A stretch of DNA of 49,644 nucleotides from an uncultured Eubacteriales bacterium (lineage in GTDB: Bacteria > Bacillota > Clostridia > Oscillospirales > Oscillospiraceae). The translations under genes and the position numbers were made by a program. Where the stretch lies: positions 1 through 49,644 of the forward strand of contig UROG01000014.1 of NCBI GenBank assembly GCA_900549485.1. The letters are read 5' to 3'. Each line of letters begins with the position of its first letter. Within the stretch, counting starts at the first letter, position 1. The notes below the pieces were generated by a model that was not told the origin of the DNA, made no database searches, and saw only the letters and a program-made list of their open reading frames with translations. Positions 23,859 to 30,709 of the stretch are shown here, piece by piece.

Positions 23859-25295
23859 TCAGATTTGATTGACGCTCATCCTGTTTTGACTCCAGATCGG
23901 GTGGTATCTGTGAATAAGCTGGTTATCCCGAGGAAAATATGAGATATACTCTGAGAAAACATCGCTCTGGGCATAACCAAGGGCACCGTTGCAAAGTCTG
24001 ACAAGACCGTTTACGGTTGCCTGCTCAAACCCCGGGCGTATCCTCAACTCAAGGCCTGAAAGGTCGGAGACCATCTGACAAAGCGCTGCCGAGCGGAACC
24101 CGCCGCCGCAGCCGAGAATGTATTTTTTCTCGAAACCGGTCAGCGCGGTCAGGCGATAAAGCTGTTCGTATATGGAGCAGGCTATATCTGCAACAACAGC
24201 CCAAGCCATGTCGATACGGTCGGCCTTGTCAGCCATTGGGGAAGCCATAAAGAAGCCGCCTTTTCTCAGAGAACGCCGCTCATAGAAGAGAAGAGATGAA
24301 AAAGACGCGGTGCAGCAGAAATCAGTTTTCTCACTGTAAGCCTTTTCGAGCTCCTCATAACTTATATCGGGGCAAAGATTGCTTTTGAGCCGCTGATAGT
24401 TGAGTCCCGTTACGCCGGGGTTCATCTCAATAACATAGCCGTCAGCGCCAAGATTTATATCTGTCCACACACGCTGCTGCGGGTCATAATACTTTCGGTC
24501 GATCAGCGTGACGACGGGGGAGGTGGTGCCGGAAACGATTGCAACGTCGCCTTTCCTTAGCCCTGTCTGATGCAGCGCGGACTGCGTATCCGCGCCGCCG
24601 ACGACAAAAACGGCATTATCCGCCATCCCGCAGCGTTCAATAAAATCGGGGCGGATAGGTCCTGCGGCAGTCCCTGCGGAAACAAGCGGCGGCAAAACCG
24701 AGAAGTCAATGCCGAACTTATCGCACAGTTCTTTGGACCAGCGTTTTTCCCCAATGTCGTACAGTGAAGTTTCACACGCCTGAGAAGGCTCAAAGGTAAG
24801 CCTACCGGTAAAAACATATCCTATCCAGCCGTCAAGACTCAGAACGGAACCTATTTTTTCAAAATCATCGGGATAGAGCTTCTTGTAGCCGTAGAGCTTT
24901 GCAGCGCAGAAATCCTCCGTTACCCATTTGCCGGACATACGGTAGATATCGTCCTTGCCGTCTATCTCATGCATATACTCACGCCCGCGGTTATCAATGT
25001 TCGGCAGACCGAGGAAAGCCCTGCCGGACTTGTCGATCAGAACTATCGTCTGCCTTGCGGCAGCCGAGGAAACGGCGTCGATTTTGATATCCGGCAGTTC
25101 GTTATGAAGCTCGCCGCAATATTTGAGAATAAGCGCTTCCCACTCGTGCGGGATAAAATATTGTGCGTCCGGGTAGGCGGGGTCTCTGTAATATGTATTG
25201 GTAAAGACCCTGAGGGCAAGGATTTCGCCGGCTGAGTCCGTAATGGCGACACGGGTGTTGCCCGTGCCGAGGTCAACCATAAGGTAATGCTTCAT
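23859..25295 (-). CDS. FGGY-family carbohydrate kinase
   Basis: Sugar kinase of the actin-like ATPase fold, 478 residues. The phosphate-1 motif is MVDLGTGNTRVAITD; residues 230-240 read GGADTQSALHQTG, with the catalytic Asp; and the adenosine motif is GCGGGFRSAALCQMVSDLSG. Family members phosphorylate xylulose, ribulose, glycerol, erythritol or AI-2 (LsrK). The substrate cannot be named here. It begins five bases after the dehydrogenase stop codon with a weak ribosome binding site, implying translational coupling. Its presence beside MtnK means two kinases in one operon. Confidence 0.9.
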   Translation of the reverse strand: MKHYLMVDLGTGNTRVAITDSAGEILALRVFTNTYYRDPAYPDAQYFIPHEWEALILKYCGELHNELPDIKIDAVSSAAARQTIVLIDKSGRAFLGLPNIDNRGREYMHEIDGKDDIYRMSGKWVTEDFCAAKLYGYKKLYPDDFEKIGSVLSLDGWIGYVFTGRLTFEPSQACETSLYDIGEKRWSKELCDKFGIDFSVLPPLVSAGTAAGPIRPDFIERCGMADNAVFVVGGADTQSALHQTGLRKGDVAIVSGTTSPVVTLIDRKYYDPQQRVWTDINLGADGYVIEMNPGVTGLNYQRLKSNLCPDISYEELEKAYSEKTDFCCTASFSSLLFYERRSLRKGGFFMASPMADKADRIDMAWAVVADIACSIYEQLYRLTALTGFEKKYILGCGGGFRSAALCQMVSDLSGLELRIRPGFEQATVNGLVRLCNGALGYAQSDVFSEYISYFPRDNQLIHRYHPIWSQNRMSVNQI

Positions 25296-25300
25296 GGCGG

Positions 25301-26287
25301 TTATTTATTGAGAACGGCCTTGTTATATACAATGCGCTCAAGGTTCTCACCTGCAAACCACTGCCTGAGCCTGTCGTTGATAATCTCAGCCTGGTGATTT
25401 GTTACCTCATAGGTGGAGCCTGCGATATGAGGAGTGACAAGAATGTTGGGGTGTTCATAAAGCGCGACTTCGTCCGCCGTGGGAGGCTCATTTTCAAAAA
25501 CATCAATAATTGCACCTGCAATAGCGTTTTCTTTTACGACGCGCAAAAGAGCGGCGGTGTCAATGACAGCGGAACGGGCGTAGTTGACAAGCAGAGCGTC
25601 CTTCTTCATGGAACGCAGAAGCTTCTCGGTAATCATACCGCGGGTCTCGTCGGTAACGGGAAGGTGCAGAGAAACGATGTCGCAAGTCGAGAACAGCTCT
25701 TCCAGCTCTACCTTGCGGTAATGACCGACATCGCCGCTCTGATGACCGTAAAAGCAAATATCGCAGTCAAAGCCGTCCATGATTTTTGCGGCGGCCTTTG
25801 CGACGGCGCCGAAACCGACAAAGCCGACTTTTTTGCCCTGCAGCTCATGACCCATGAAGGTAAAATAGGGGGTGGTTCCGGGAACCCATCCGCCCTTCTT
25901 GAGCCAATCAATAGCGAGGAGCATATTGCGGTACTGCATAATGATAGCTGCAACTTCCATCTCGGCAACGGCCTGATTGTTGCGGCCGGGTGTACACAGG
26001 AGGGGAATGCCTGCTTTGGTACATTCGTCAACTTCAATGTTTGCGGGCGTGGCGCGGCAGTCGCCTATAACCTTGAGTCCCTTGTATCCGGCCAGAACTT
26101 TTGCCGTGATCCTGTCAAGCTCGGTTATAAGGACATCGGGCTGCACAGAAAGAAGATGCTCAAGCATCTCGTCCTCATAAAAGCGCTCGCCGGTTGCGGT
26201 CCAAGGGTCGTATACTACTTCGTCAAACATGCCCTTGAGAACCTCAAGACTTTTTTCGGGATAGGGGGAACGTACATAAACTTTCAT
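25301..26287 (-). CDS. D-isomer-specific 2-hydroxyacid dehydrogenase
   Basis: NAD-dependent dehydrogenase of the SerA/DdhA superfamily, 328 residues. The Rossmann motif is VGFVGFGAVAKAAAKIM; catalytic Arg in NYARSAVID, Glu in DVFENEPP, His in TPHIAGST. No C-terminal ACT domain, so it is not a regulated phosphoglycerate dehydrogenase. A possible substrate is 2-oxobutyrate from methionine gamma-lyase, or a carbon fragment of the sugar pathway; both are inference. The ATG has an AGGAG site. Fifty-one bases separate it from mtnA upstream. Confidence 0.9.
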   Translation of the reverse strand: MKVYVRSPYPEKSLEVLKGMFDEVVYDPWTATGERFYEDEMLEHLLSVQPDVLITELDRITAKVLAGYKGLKVIGDCRATPANIEVDECTKAGIPLLCTPGRNNQAVAEMEVAAIIMQYRNMLLAIDWLKKGGWVPGTTPYFTFMGHELQGKKVGFVGFGAVAKAAAKIMDGFDCDICFYGHQSGDVGHYRKVELEELFSTCDIVSLHLPVTDETRGMITEKLLRSMKKDALLVNYARSAVIDTAALLRVVKENAIAGAIIDVFENEPPTADEVALYEHPNILVTPHIAGSTYEVTNHQAEIINDRLRQWFAGENLERIVYNKAVLNK

Positions 26288-26338
26288 TGCTTTTCTCCTG
26301 TTTTTTTGTATGATTAAATTTCTTGTTTGACCAATTGA

Positions 26339-27391
26339 TTAATAGAAGCTTGACTGCTCGCCGTCAAAGTATCTGTCCAGAAGATAGGGAACATAGATAC
26401 CCTTGTCGGTGACTGCGCCGGAAATAAGATGCGGAGGCACGACATCGAAGGAAGGGTAGATAGCCTTGACCTGCGGGAGCGTGTTTTGTATACCGCGGTA
26501 TCTCAGTACCTGCTCCGGATCACGCATTTCTATTAGAATATCATCTTTCGTCATCTTGTCCCTGTCGGGAATACCCGTGACATAGTAGGGGACAGCAAAG
26601 TATTTTGCGAGAATTGCGATCTGGAAAGTGCCGACTTTGTTGGCGATATGCCCGTCACGGGCAATGGAATCGGCAGCGGAGGTAAAAAGATCTATTCCTT
26701 CGTTCTGCATGGCGTATGCCACCATATTATCGGAAATGACCGTGGTATCAAATCCCATTTCGGCAAAACAGCTTGAAGTGAGTCTTGCACCCTGAAGGTA
26801 CGGCCTTGTTTCGGCGCAGAAAACTTTGAAGCTTTTGCCGTTCTTTTTCGCGGCGCGTATGAGCGTACCTATTATTGTTTCGCCGTAGCACTGCGTAAGG
26901 ATCGTTCCGTTTTGCGGAACAAGGCTTTCAAGATAGTCCCCAACCTTCTGCATTGTACCATAGCGGCGGTTGAGAGACACTATGGTATCATCCCTTATTG
27001 CCCCAACGGCGTCCTTGCCGCTCTCAAGGGCAGCTGCGGCTATATCTGCGCAGCGATAGGTTATCTGACCGTAGCGGTTCGCAGTTGTGGGGCGCGAATG
27101 AGCAAGATCATATGCCGCCTGCTTCAGGAAGCTTATCTGTTTTTCTTTTGCCTCTCCGCGAACCTGATAAGCAGCCAGCGCCATACCCATGCCCACCGCG
27201 GTATACGGACCGGCGCTTTGAGTTACCATGTCGGCAATCGCCTTTGCGACTTCATGATAGTCGGAACACTCGACAAATTTAATTTCCGTAGGAAAAACGC
27301 GCCTGTCAAGAATACGTACTTTTCCGTCTTCAAACCATGCCACATTCTCATATTTGAGAAGAAAAGGCATATCTTTATCAAATCTTTCCAC
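26339..27391 (-). CDS. mtnA: S-methyl-5-thioribose-1-phosphate isomerase (MtnA/DrdI-like)
   Basis: Aldose-ketose isomerase of the eIF2B-like family that turns 5-methylthioribose-1-phosphate (or 5-deoxyribose-1-phosphate) into the ribulose form. The 350-residue protein has the catalytic pair Cys168 (ILTQCYGE) and Asp241 (SAADSIA), and the family sequences AETRPYLQGARLT and NKVGTFQIA. The stretch around Asp241 differs from typical MtnA (GADRIxxNGD), having AADSIARDGH, so the natural substrate may be the 5-deoxy compound. GTG start with AAGGAGG eight bases ahead. It lies 14 bases after mtnK. Confidence 0.9.
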   Translation of the reverse strand: MERFDKDMPFLLKYENVAWFEDGKVRILDRRVFPTEIKFVECSDYHEVAKAIADMVTQSAGPYTAVGMGMALAAYQVRGEAKEKQISFLKQAAYDLAHSRPTTANRYGQITYRCADIAAAALESGKDAVGAIRDDTIVSLNRRYGTMQKVGDYLESLVPQNGTILTQCYGETIIGTLIRAAKKNGKSFKVFCAETRPYLQGARLTSSCFAEMGFDTTVISDNMVAYAMQNEGIDLFTSAADSIARDGHIANKVGTFQIAILAKYFAVPYYVTGIPDRDKMTKDDILIEMRDPEQVLRYRGIQNTLPQVKAIYPSFDVVPPHLISGAVTDKGIYVPYLLDRYFDGEQSSFY

Positions 27392-27405
27392 CGCGGATTC
27401 CTCCT

Positions 27406-28629
27406 TCAGATTTTTTCGAGCATTTGGGAAAAAATCTCGGTAAGCTCTTTCCCTTCGAAAATCTTTTCGCGCTGCATGACGAAAGCAATACCGGCTTCTA
27501 TGATAACGCGTTCCATTGGTATGCGTTTTTCCATATCGGAAACCGAGCTTATCTCGGCAACCTTCGAATCACCGACCGTGCGCCGTATCATTTCCGTTCC
27601 GGCAAAGCCGACCGAATCGGCCATGACGGAGTCTATGTACAGCTTTTTGAATTCGGGATTTTTGTAAAGATCAAGCATGACCAATTCATCGTATTTTTCA
27701 CTCAGCTTTTTTCGCGTAAGATCAAATACTCCGCTTATGGTTGAGTAAAGAGCGGATATTGCGTCTTTCTCGCCGGGCATCGTAAAGAGCTTGTTTGCAA
27801 GGGAGAAGAAAAGATTACCGATAACGTTGCCTATGTCATAGCCCATCGGCCCGTAAAAAGCAAACTCGGGGTCGAGCACTTTCAGACCGCTTTCGTTTGC
27901 AAAGATCGACCCTGAATGAAGATCGCCGTGTATCAGAGCCTGAGCGTTATTCATGAAACTGTTTCTAAGTCTTGCGACCTGCGTGTGCAGAGAGAAATTA
28001 TTGTACAGTCTTTCCTCAACAAAAGCCTCGTTGCCATGGGTGACTATATTTTTGTTTCTGTCAAAATACGGAACCGCCGTATAAGGCTCCGTGAGGACAA
28101 GATCTTCGGTGATAAAGCAAAGCTCCGGATTTATAAAAAATTTTACATTCTGCTTCTTTTCGCCGCTGTCCATTACAAGATCGGTAGTCGGCAGGAGCGT
28201 GGAGGCCATAAACTCGGATATATTTTCCGCAATATGCGGATAAACACGGTTTTCAGCCAATTCTTTACGCAGGTTTTTATACGCGGAGATATCCTCCATA
28301 GAGGTTGCCGCCATTGTTTCATCATAATAATAGACTTCCGGTACAAAACCGGGTGCAAGCTTGCCTTCCAATTGGAGAATACGGGCTTCTATCTTGTTCC
28401 GATACAGATCAAGCGGCCTGCCGGAGGAACGGAGGAGCTTGTCGGCTTGTTTTATGATCACGGAGTGTCCGTCGCGTTTGGAGACTATCTTATATACATA
28501 GTTTATATTTCCATCGCCGATCTCTATGCAGTCAGTCTCTTCGTCGGGAGAAAAACGCCCGAGGACTTCAACCGCATAGCGCTTCACATCATCTGTGGAC
28601 ATAAGAAAAAATTCATTAAAATCTTTCAC
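27406..28629 (-). CDS. mtnK: 5-methylthioribose kinase
   Basis: Phosphorylates 5-methylthioribose at C1 with ATP in methionine/MTA salvage; some members also take 5-deoxyribose. The 407-residue protein has the family N terminus IGDGNINYVYKIV, the lysine/arginine region VIIKQADKLLRSSGRPL, the catalytic LIHGDLHSGSIF and DPEFAFYGPMGYDIGNVIGN. I place the start at the GTG at 28629, preceded by AGGAGGT; upstream in-frame sequence is promoter DNA. First gene of the minus-strand operon; its promoter (28692-28720) diverges from that of the DeoR regulator. Confidence 0.93.
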   Translation of the reverse strand: MKDFNEFFLMSTDDVKRYAVEVLGRFSPDEETDCIEIGDGNINYVYKIVSKRDGHSVIIKQADKLLRSSGRPLDLYRNKIEARILQLEGKLAPGFVPEVYYYDETMAATSMEDISAYKNLRKELAENRVYPHIAENISEFMASTLLPTTDLVMDSGEKKQNVKFFINPELCFITEDLVLTEPYTAVPYFDRNKNIVTHGNEAFVEERLYNNFSLHTQVARLRNSFMNNAQALIHGDLHSGSIFANESGLKVLDPEFAFYGPMGYDIGNVIGNLFFSLANKLFTMPGEKDAISALYSTISGVFDLTRKKLSEKYDELVMLDLYKNPEFKKLYIDSVMADSVGFAGTEMIRRTVGDSKVAEISSVSDMEKRIPMERVIIEAGIAFVMQREKIFEGKELTEIFSQMLEKI

Positions 28630-28691
28630 GCGTACCTCCTGCTGCAATAAATTCTTAATCATTTGGATTACAGGGCTTATCCAACAAGTAA

Positions 28692-28720
28692 ACAATACTC
28701 CAAAAACAGTCACAAGTCAA
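28692..28720 (-). promoter_or_regulatory. promoter of the mtnK operon, with putative operator box
   Basis: On the minus strand TTGACT (28715-28720) and TATTGT (28692-28697) are separated by 17 bases. A TCAACA box (28717-28722, plus strand) overlaps the -35. The sequence GTCACAA-TCAACA here recurs at 30425-30438. Confidence 0.65.
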
Positions 28721-28756
28721 CAGAAAAAAATAAAAACGGACATTTTCTGCCTGCTG

Positions 28757-28805
28757 TTGACAATAAAGCTAATGTGTAATATAATTCGGTCAACAAAAAA
28801 CAACA
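28757..28805 (+). promoter_or_regulatory. promoter of deoR-type regulator with A-rich operator motif
   Basis: A consensus promoter: TTGACA (28757-28762), 17 bases, TATAAT (28780-28785). At the start site lies TCAACAAAAAACAACA (28790-28805), whose last 13 bases recur exactly at 30610-30622. An inverted TGTTGA box overlaps the -35. DeoR-family repressors often bind such A-rich direct repeats. Confidence 0.75.
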
Positions 28806-28841
28806 GTATCTTTTATGCGGCAAAGCGGGAAAAGGGGAAAA

Positions 28842-29615
28842 ATGTTAAAGATTGAGCGTCAGAACATAATAAGCCAGCAACTTTCAACACAGGGATTTGT
28901 ACTTGTTCCCGAAATGAGCAGTTTACTAAGATGCAGTGAGGAGACGATCCGGCGTGATCTAAAGGAGATGGAGCGCGAGGGAAAGCTGGTCAGAACCCAC
29001 GGCGGGGCATATCAGGCGGAAAAGTACGATAAAACGTATCCCATGGAGCTTAGGAAGGTTCAGAACCACCGCACAAAGGAAAAATTTGCGGAGCATGCTC
29101 TTGATTATATAAAAGATAACGACATGATAATGCTTGACTCCAGTTCAACCTGTCTTGCACTTGCCGAGGCGATCGTTGCCCACTCCATGAGCATTACGCT
29201 TATAACAAATTCCTTTGCCATATGCCGCCTGTGCCATGAAAATAACACGGAAATAAACCTTATATGTGTCGGAGGCGCATACAGGAAAAGAACATCGGCC
29301 TTTGCGGACCCGAACACGGTAGATGCGCTTAAAAGCTATCACGCGGACAAATCCTTTATAAGCTGCCCGAATCTTACGATAGAATTCGGTCTGTCGGATA
29401 ATCACATAAGCGAGGCAAATGTGAGAAAACAGATGATAATCCAATCAGAGAAAAGGTTTTTACTGGTCGACCACGAAAAATTTGACGTCAGTGCAAACAT
29501 TCCGTTTGACGGTCTTGAAAAAATAGACTATTTGTTTACAAACCAGCGGCTTTCTCCTGAGTGGAAAAAATACGCCGCGGATCATGATATCACAATAGAG
29601 TATATTGACGGCTGA
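28842..29615 (+). CDS. DeoR/GlpR-family transcriptional regulator
   Basis: Sugar-phosphate-sensing repressor, 257 residues. The N-terminal helix-turn-helix includes EMSSLLRCSEETIRRDLKEME (about residues 24-44) with the RTHGGAY wing; the C-terminal DeoR sensor domain has LDSSSTCLALAEAI, ITNSFAICRL and GGAYRKRT-like effector residues. The start at 28842 follows AAAAGGGG. It diverges from mtnK and likely controls that operon and itself, and perhaps the rpiB/liv2 region through shared motifs. The effector would be a phosphorylated pathway intermediate; this is inference from the family. Confidence 0.92.
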   Translation: MLKIERQNIISQQLSTQGFVLVPEMSSLLRCSEETIRRDLKEMEREGKLVRTHGGAYQAEKYDKTYPMELRKVQNHRTKEKFAEHALDYIKDNDMIMLDSSSTCLALAEAIVAHSMSITLITNSFAICRLCHENNTEINLICVGGAYRKRTSAFADPNTVDALKSYHADKSFISCPNLTIEFGLSDNHISEANVRKQMIIQSEKRFLLVDHEKFDVSANIPFDGLEKIDYLFTNQRLSPEWKKYAADHDITIEYIDG

Positions 29616-29650
29616 AATGGTGACAGTTGAAAAAGAATATTTCTCAGTCA

Positions 29651-29688
29651 GAAAAAGCTTCATGGAATGGGATTCATGAAGCTTTTTC
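29651..29688 (+). terminator. terminator of deoR-type gene
   Basis: GAAAAAGCTTCATG pairs perfectly with CATGAAGCTTTTTC around a 10-base loop; T-rich sequence follows. Confidence 0.85.
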
Positions 29689-29695
29689 ATTACAA

Positions 29696-29830
29696 TCAAT
29701 TTGCGCGTTCCTTCTTCCGCTTCAAATCAAACCCACTTTGCTGGGCTCTGATTTCTGGAGGCTGCGTCACATCTTTGCCCTTGTCAACTGACGGCTGCTT
29801 CAATTTATTATCATTTACCTCGGAAAACGG
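29696..29830 (-). pseudogene. short open frame directly continuing the rpiB-like gene after its stop, possible gene remnant
   Basis: Directly after the rpiB-like stop codon the same frame stays open for 44 further codons. It encodes a hydrophilic, protein-like stretch (DKGKDVTQPPEIRAQQSGFD followed by LKRKKERAN). There is no start codon or ribosome binding site. It may be the tail of a lost gene, or an ancestral C terminus cut off by a new stop. I do not recognise the family. Confidence 0.3.
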
Positions 29831-30340
29831 TTACAGCTTCTGTTCCGGATTCCATTCAAAAGGCTCATACGGCAGATCTTCGGGCAGCCATTGACTGCCG
29901 GTCATGTTTTCCTCCTCGATAAGCCTGATAAGCTCAAGAGAACCGTTGTGATGACCGCCGTCATATTCGGTGTTGAGCCATGTATCCACTATTTCAAGCA
30001 GCATCCATCTGCCGATAAGTCTGCCGCCGAGGCATAGAATGTTGGAATCGTTGTGACGTCTTGTGAGACGCGCCGAATACGGCTCGCTCACAAGAGCCGC
30101 ACGAACGCCCTTGAATTTGTTTGCGGCAATGCTCATTCCGACGCCTGAGCCGCATATCAGAATTGCCCTCTCTGCCGCTCCGCAGGAAACCGCGGCGGCG
30201 GCGCGGGCGGCAAAATACGGGTATCTTGACGGCTCGTCACCGCTGCCGCAGTCGATAAAATCCATTTTATGTTCTTTTAAATATTCGATCACCGTGAGTT
30301 TTGCTTCATATCCGGAATCGTCTGAGGCGATATAAATCAT
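29831..30340 (-). CDS. RpiB/LacA/LacB-family sugar-phosphate isomerase
   Basis: Aldose-ketose isomerase of the ribose-5-phosphate isomerase B/galactose-6-phosphate isomerase family. The 169-residue protein begins MIYIASDDSGYEAK, has the catalytic cysteine loop ILICGSGVGMSIAANKFKGVRAAL, and the histidine/asparagine loop RRHNDSNILCLGGR. At residue 8 it has Asp-Ser (ASDDSG), where RpiB usually has ASDHGG or ADHAG. The histidine that opens the sugar ring is therefore absent, suggesting an altered substrate (LacA/B- or erythrose-like). A C-terminal tail of about 20 residues (WLPEDLPYEPFEWNPEQKL) is extra. The start at 30340 is set by GGAGAAAAGG. It stands alone, convergent with deoR. Confidence 0.87.
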   Translation of the reverse strand: MIYIASDDSGYEAKLTVIEYLKEHKMDFIDCGSGDEPSRYPYFAARAAAAVSCGAAERAILICGSGVGMSIAANKFKGVRAALVSEPYSARLTRRHNDSNILCLGGRLIGRWMLLEIVDTWLNTEYDGGHHNGSLELIRLIEEENMTGSQWLPEDLPYEPFEWNPEQKL

Positions 30341-30709
30341 ACCTTTTCTCCTTTTCTTTTTTGAATGTATTATAGCTCTAATTGGCACACAAAGAAAGAT
30401 GATGGGAGCAAGACAATGAAATTTGTCACAAATCAACAAAATCAAAACACGATTTTGGGTATATATGCACAACAGCAAAAATCGGTAGATTTCAGGCAAA
30501 ATCAGACACAATACAAAAAACGTGATAATTAAGGCAAAAAATGGTTGACGTCTTCTATGACTTGCATAGTGAAAAAGCTCCACATTACAACTTGTTAAGT
30601 AAAAAACAGACAAAAAACAACAAAATCAGTCTTGACAAAACATGCTATTTTTGATTTACTTATATCAGCGCAAGCAAAATGTACAACAAACTATTTTCAG
30701 GAGGACACA
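30341..30709. promoter_or_regulatory. 369-base divergent intergenic region between rpiB-like gene and LIV operon 2
   Basis: No gene is seen. For the plus strand TTGACA (30632-30637), 17 bases, TTTACT (30655-30660) form a promoter. For the minus strand a TATAAT lies about 25 bases before the rpiB-like start site. The motif ACAAAAAACAACA (30610-30622) lies just upstream of the plus promoter and GTCACAAATCAACA (30425-30438) nearer the rpiB-like gene. Both recur in the mtnK/deoR intergenic region. The composition is strongly A/C-rich on the plus strand. Confidence 0.6.
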
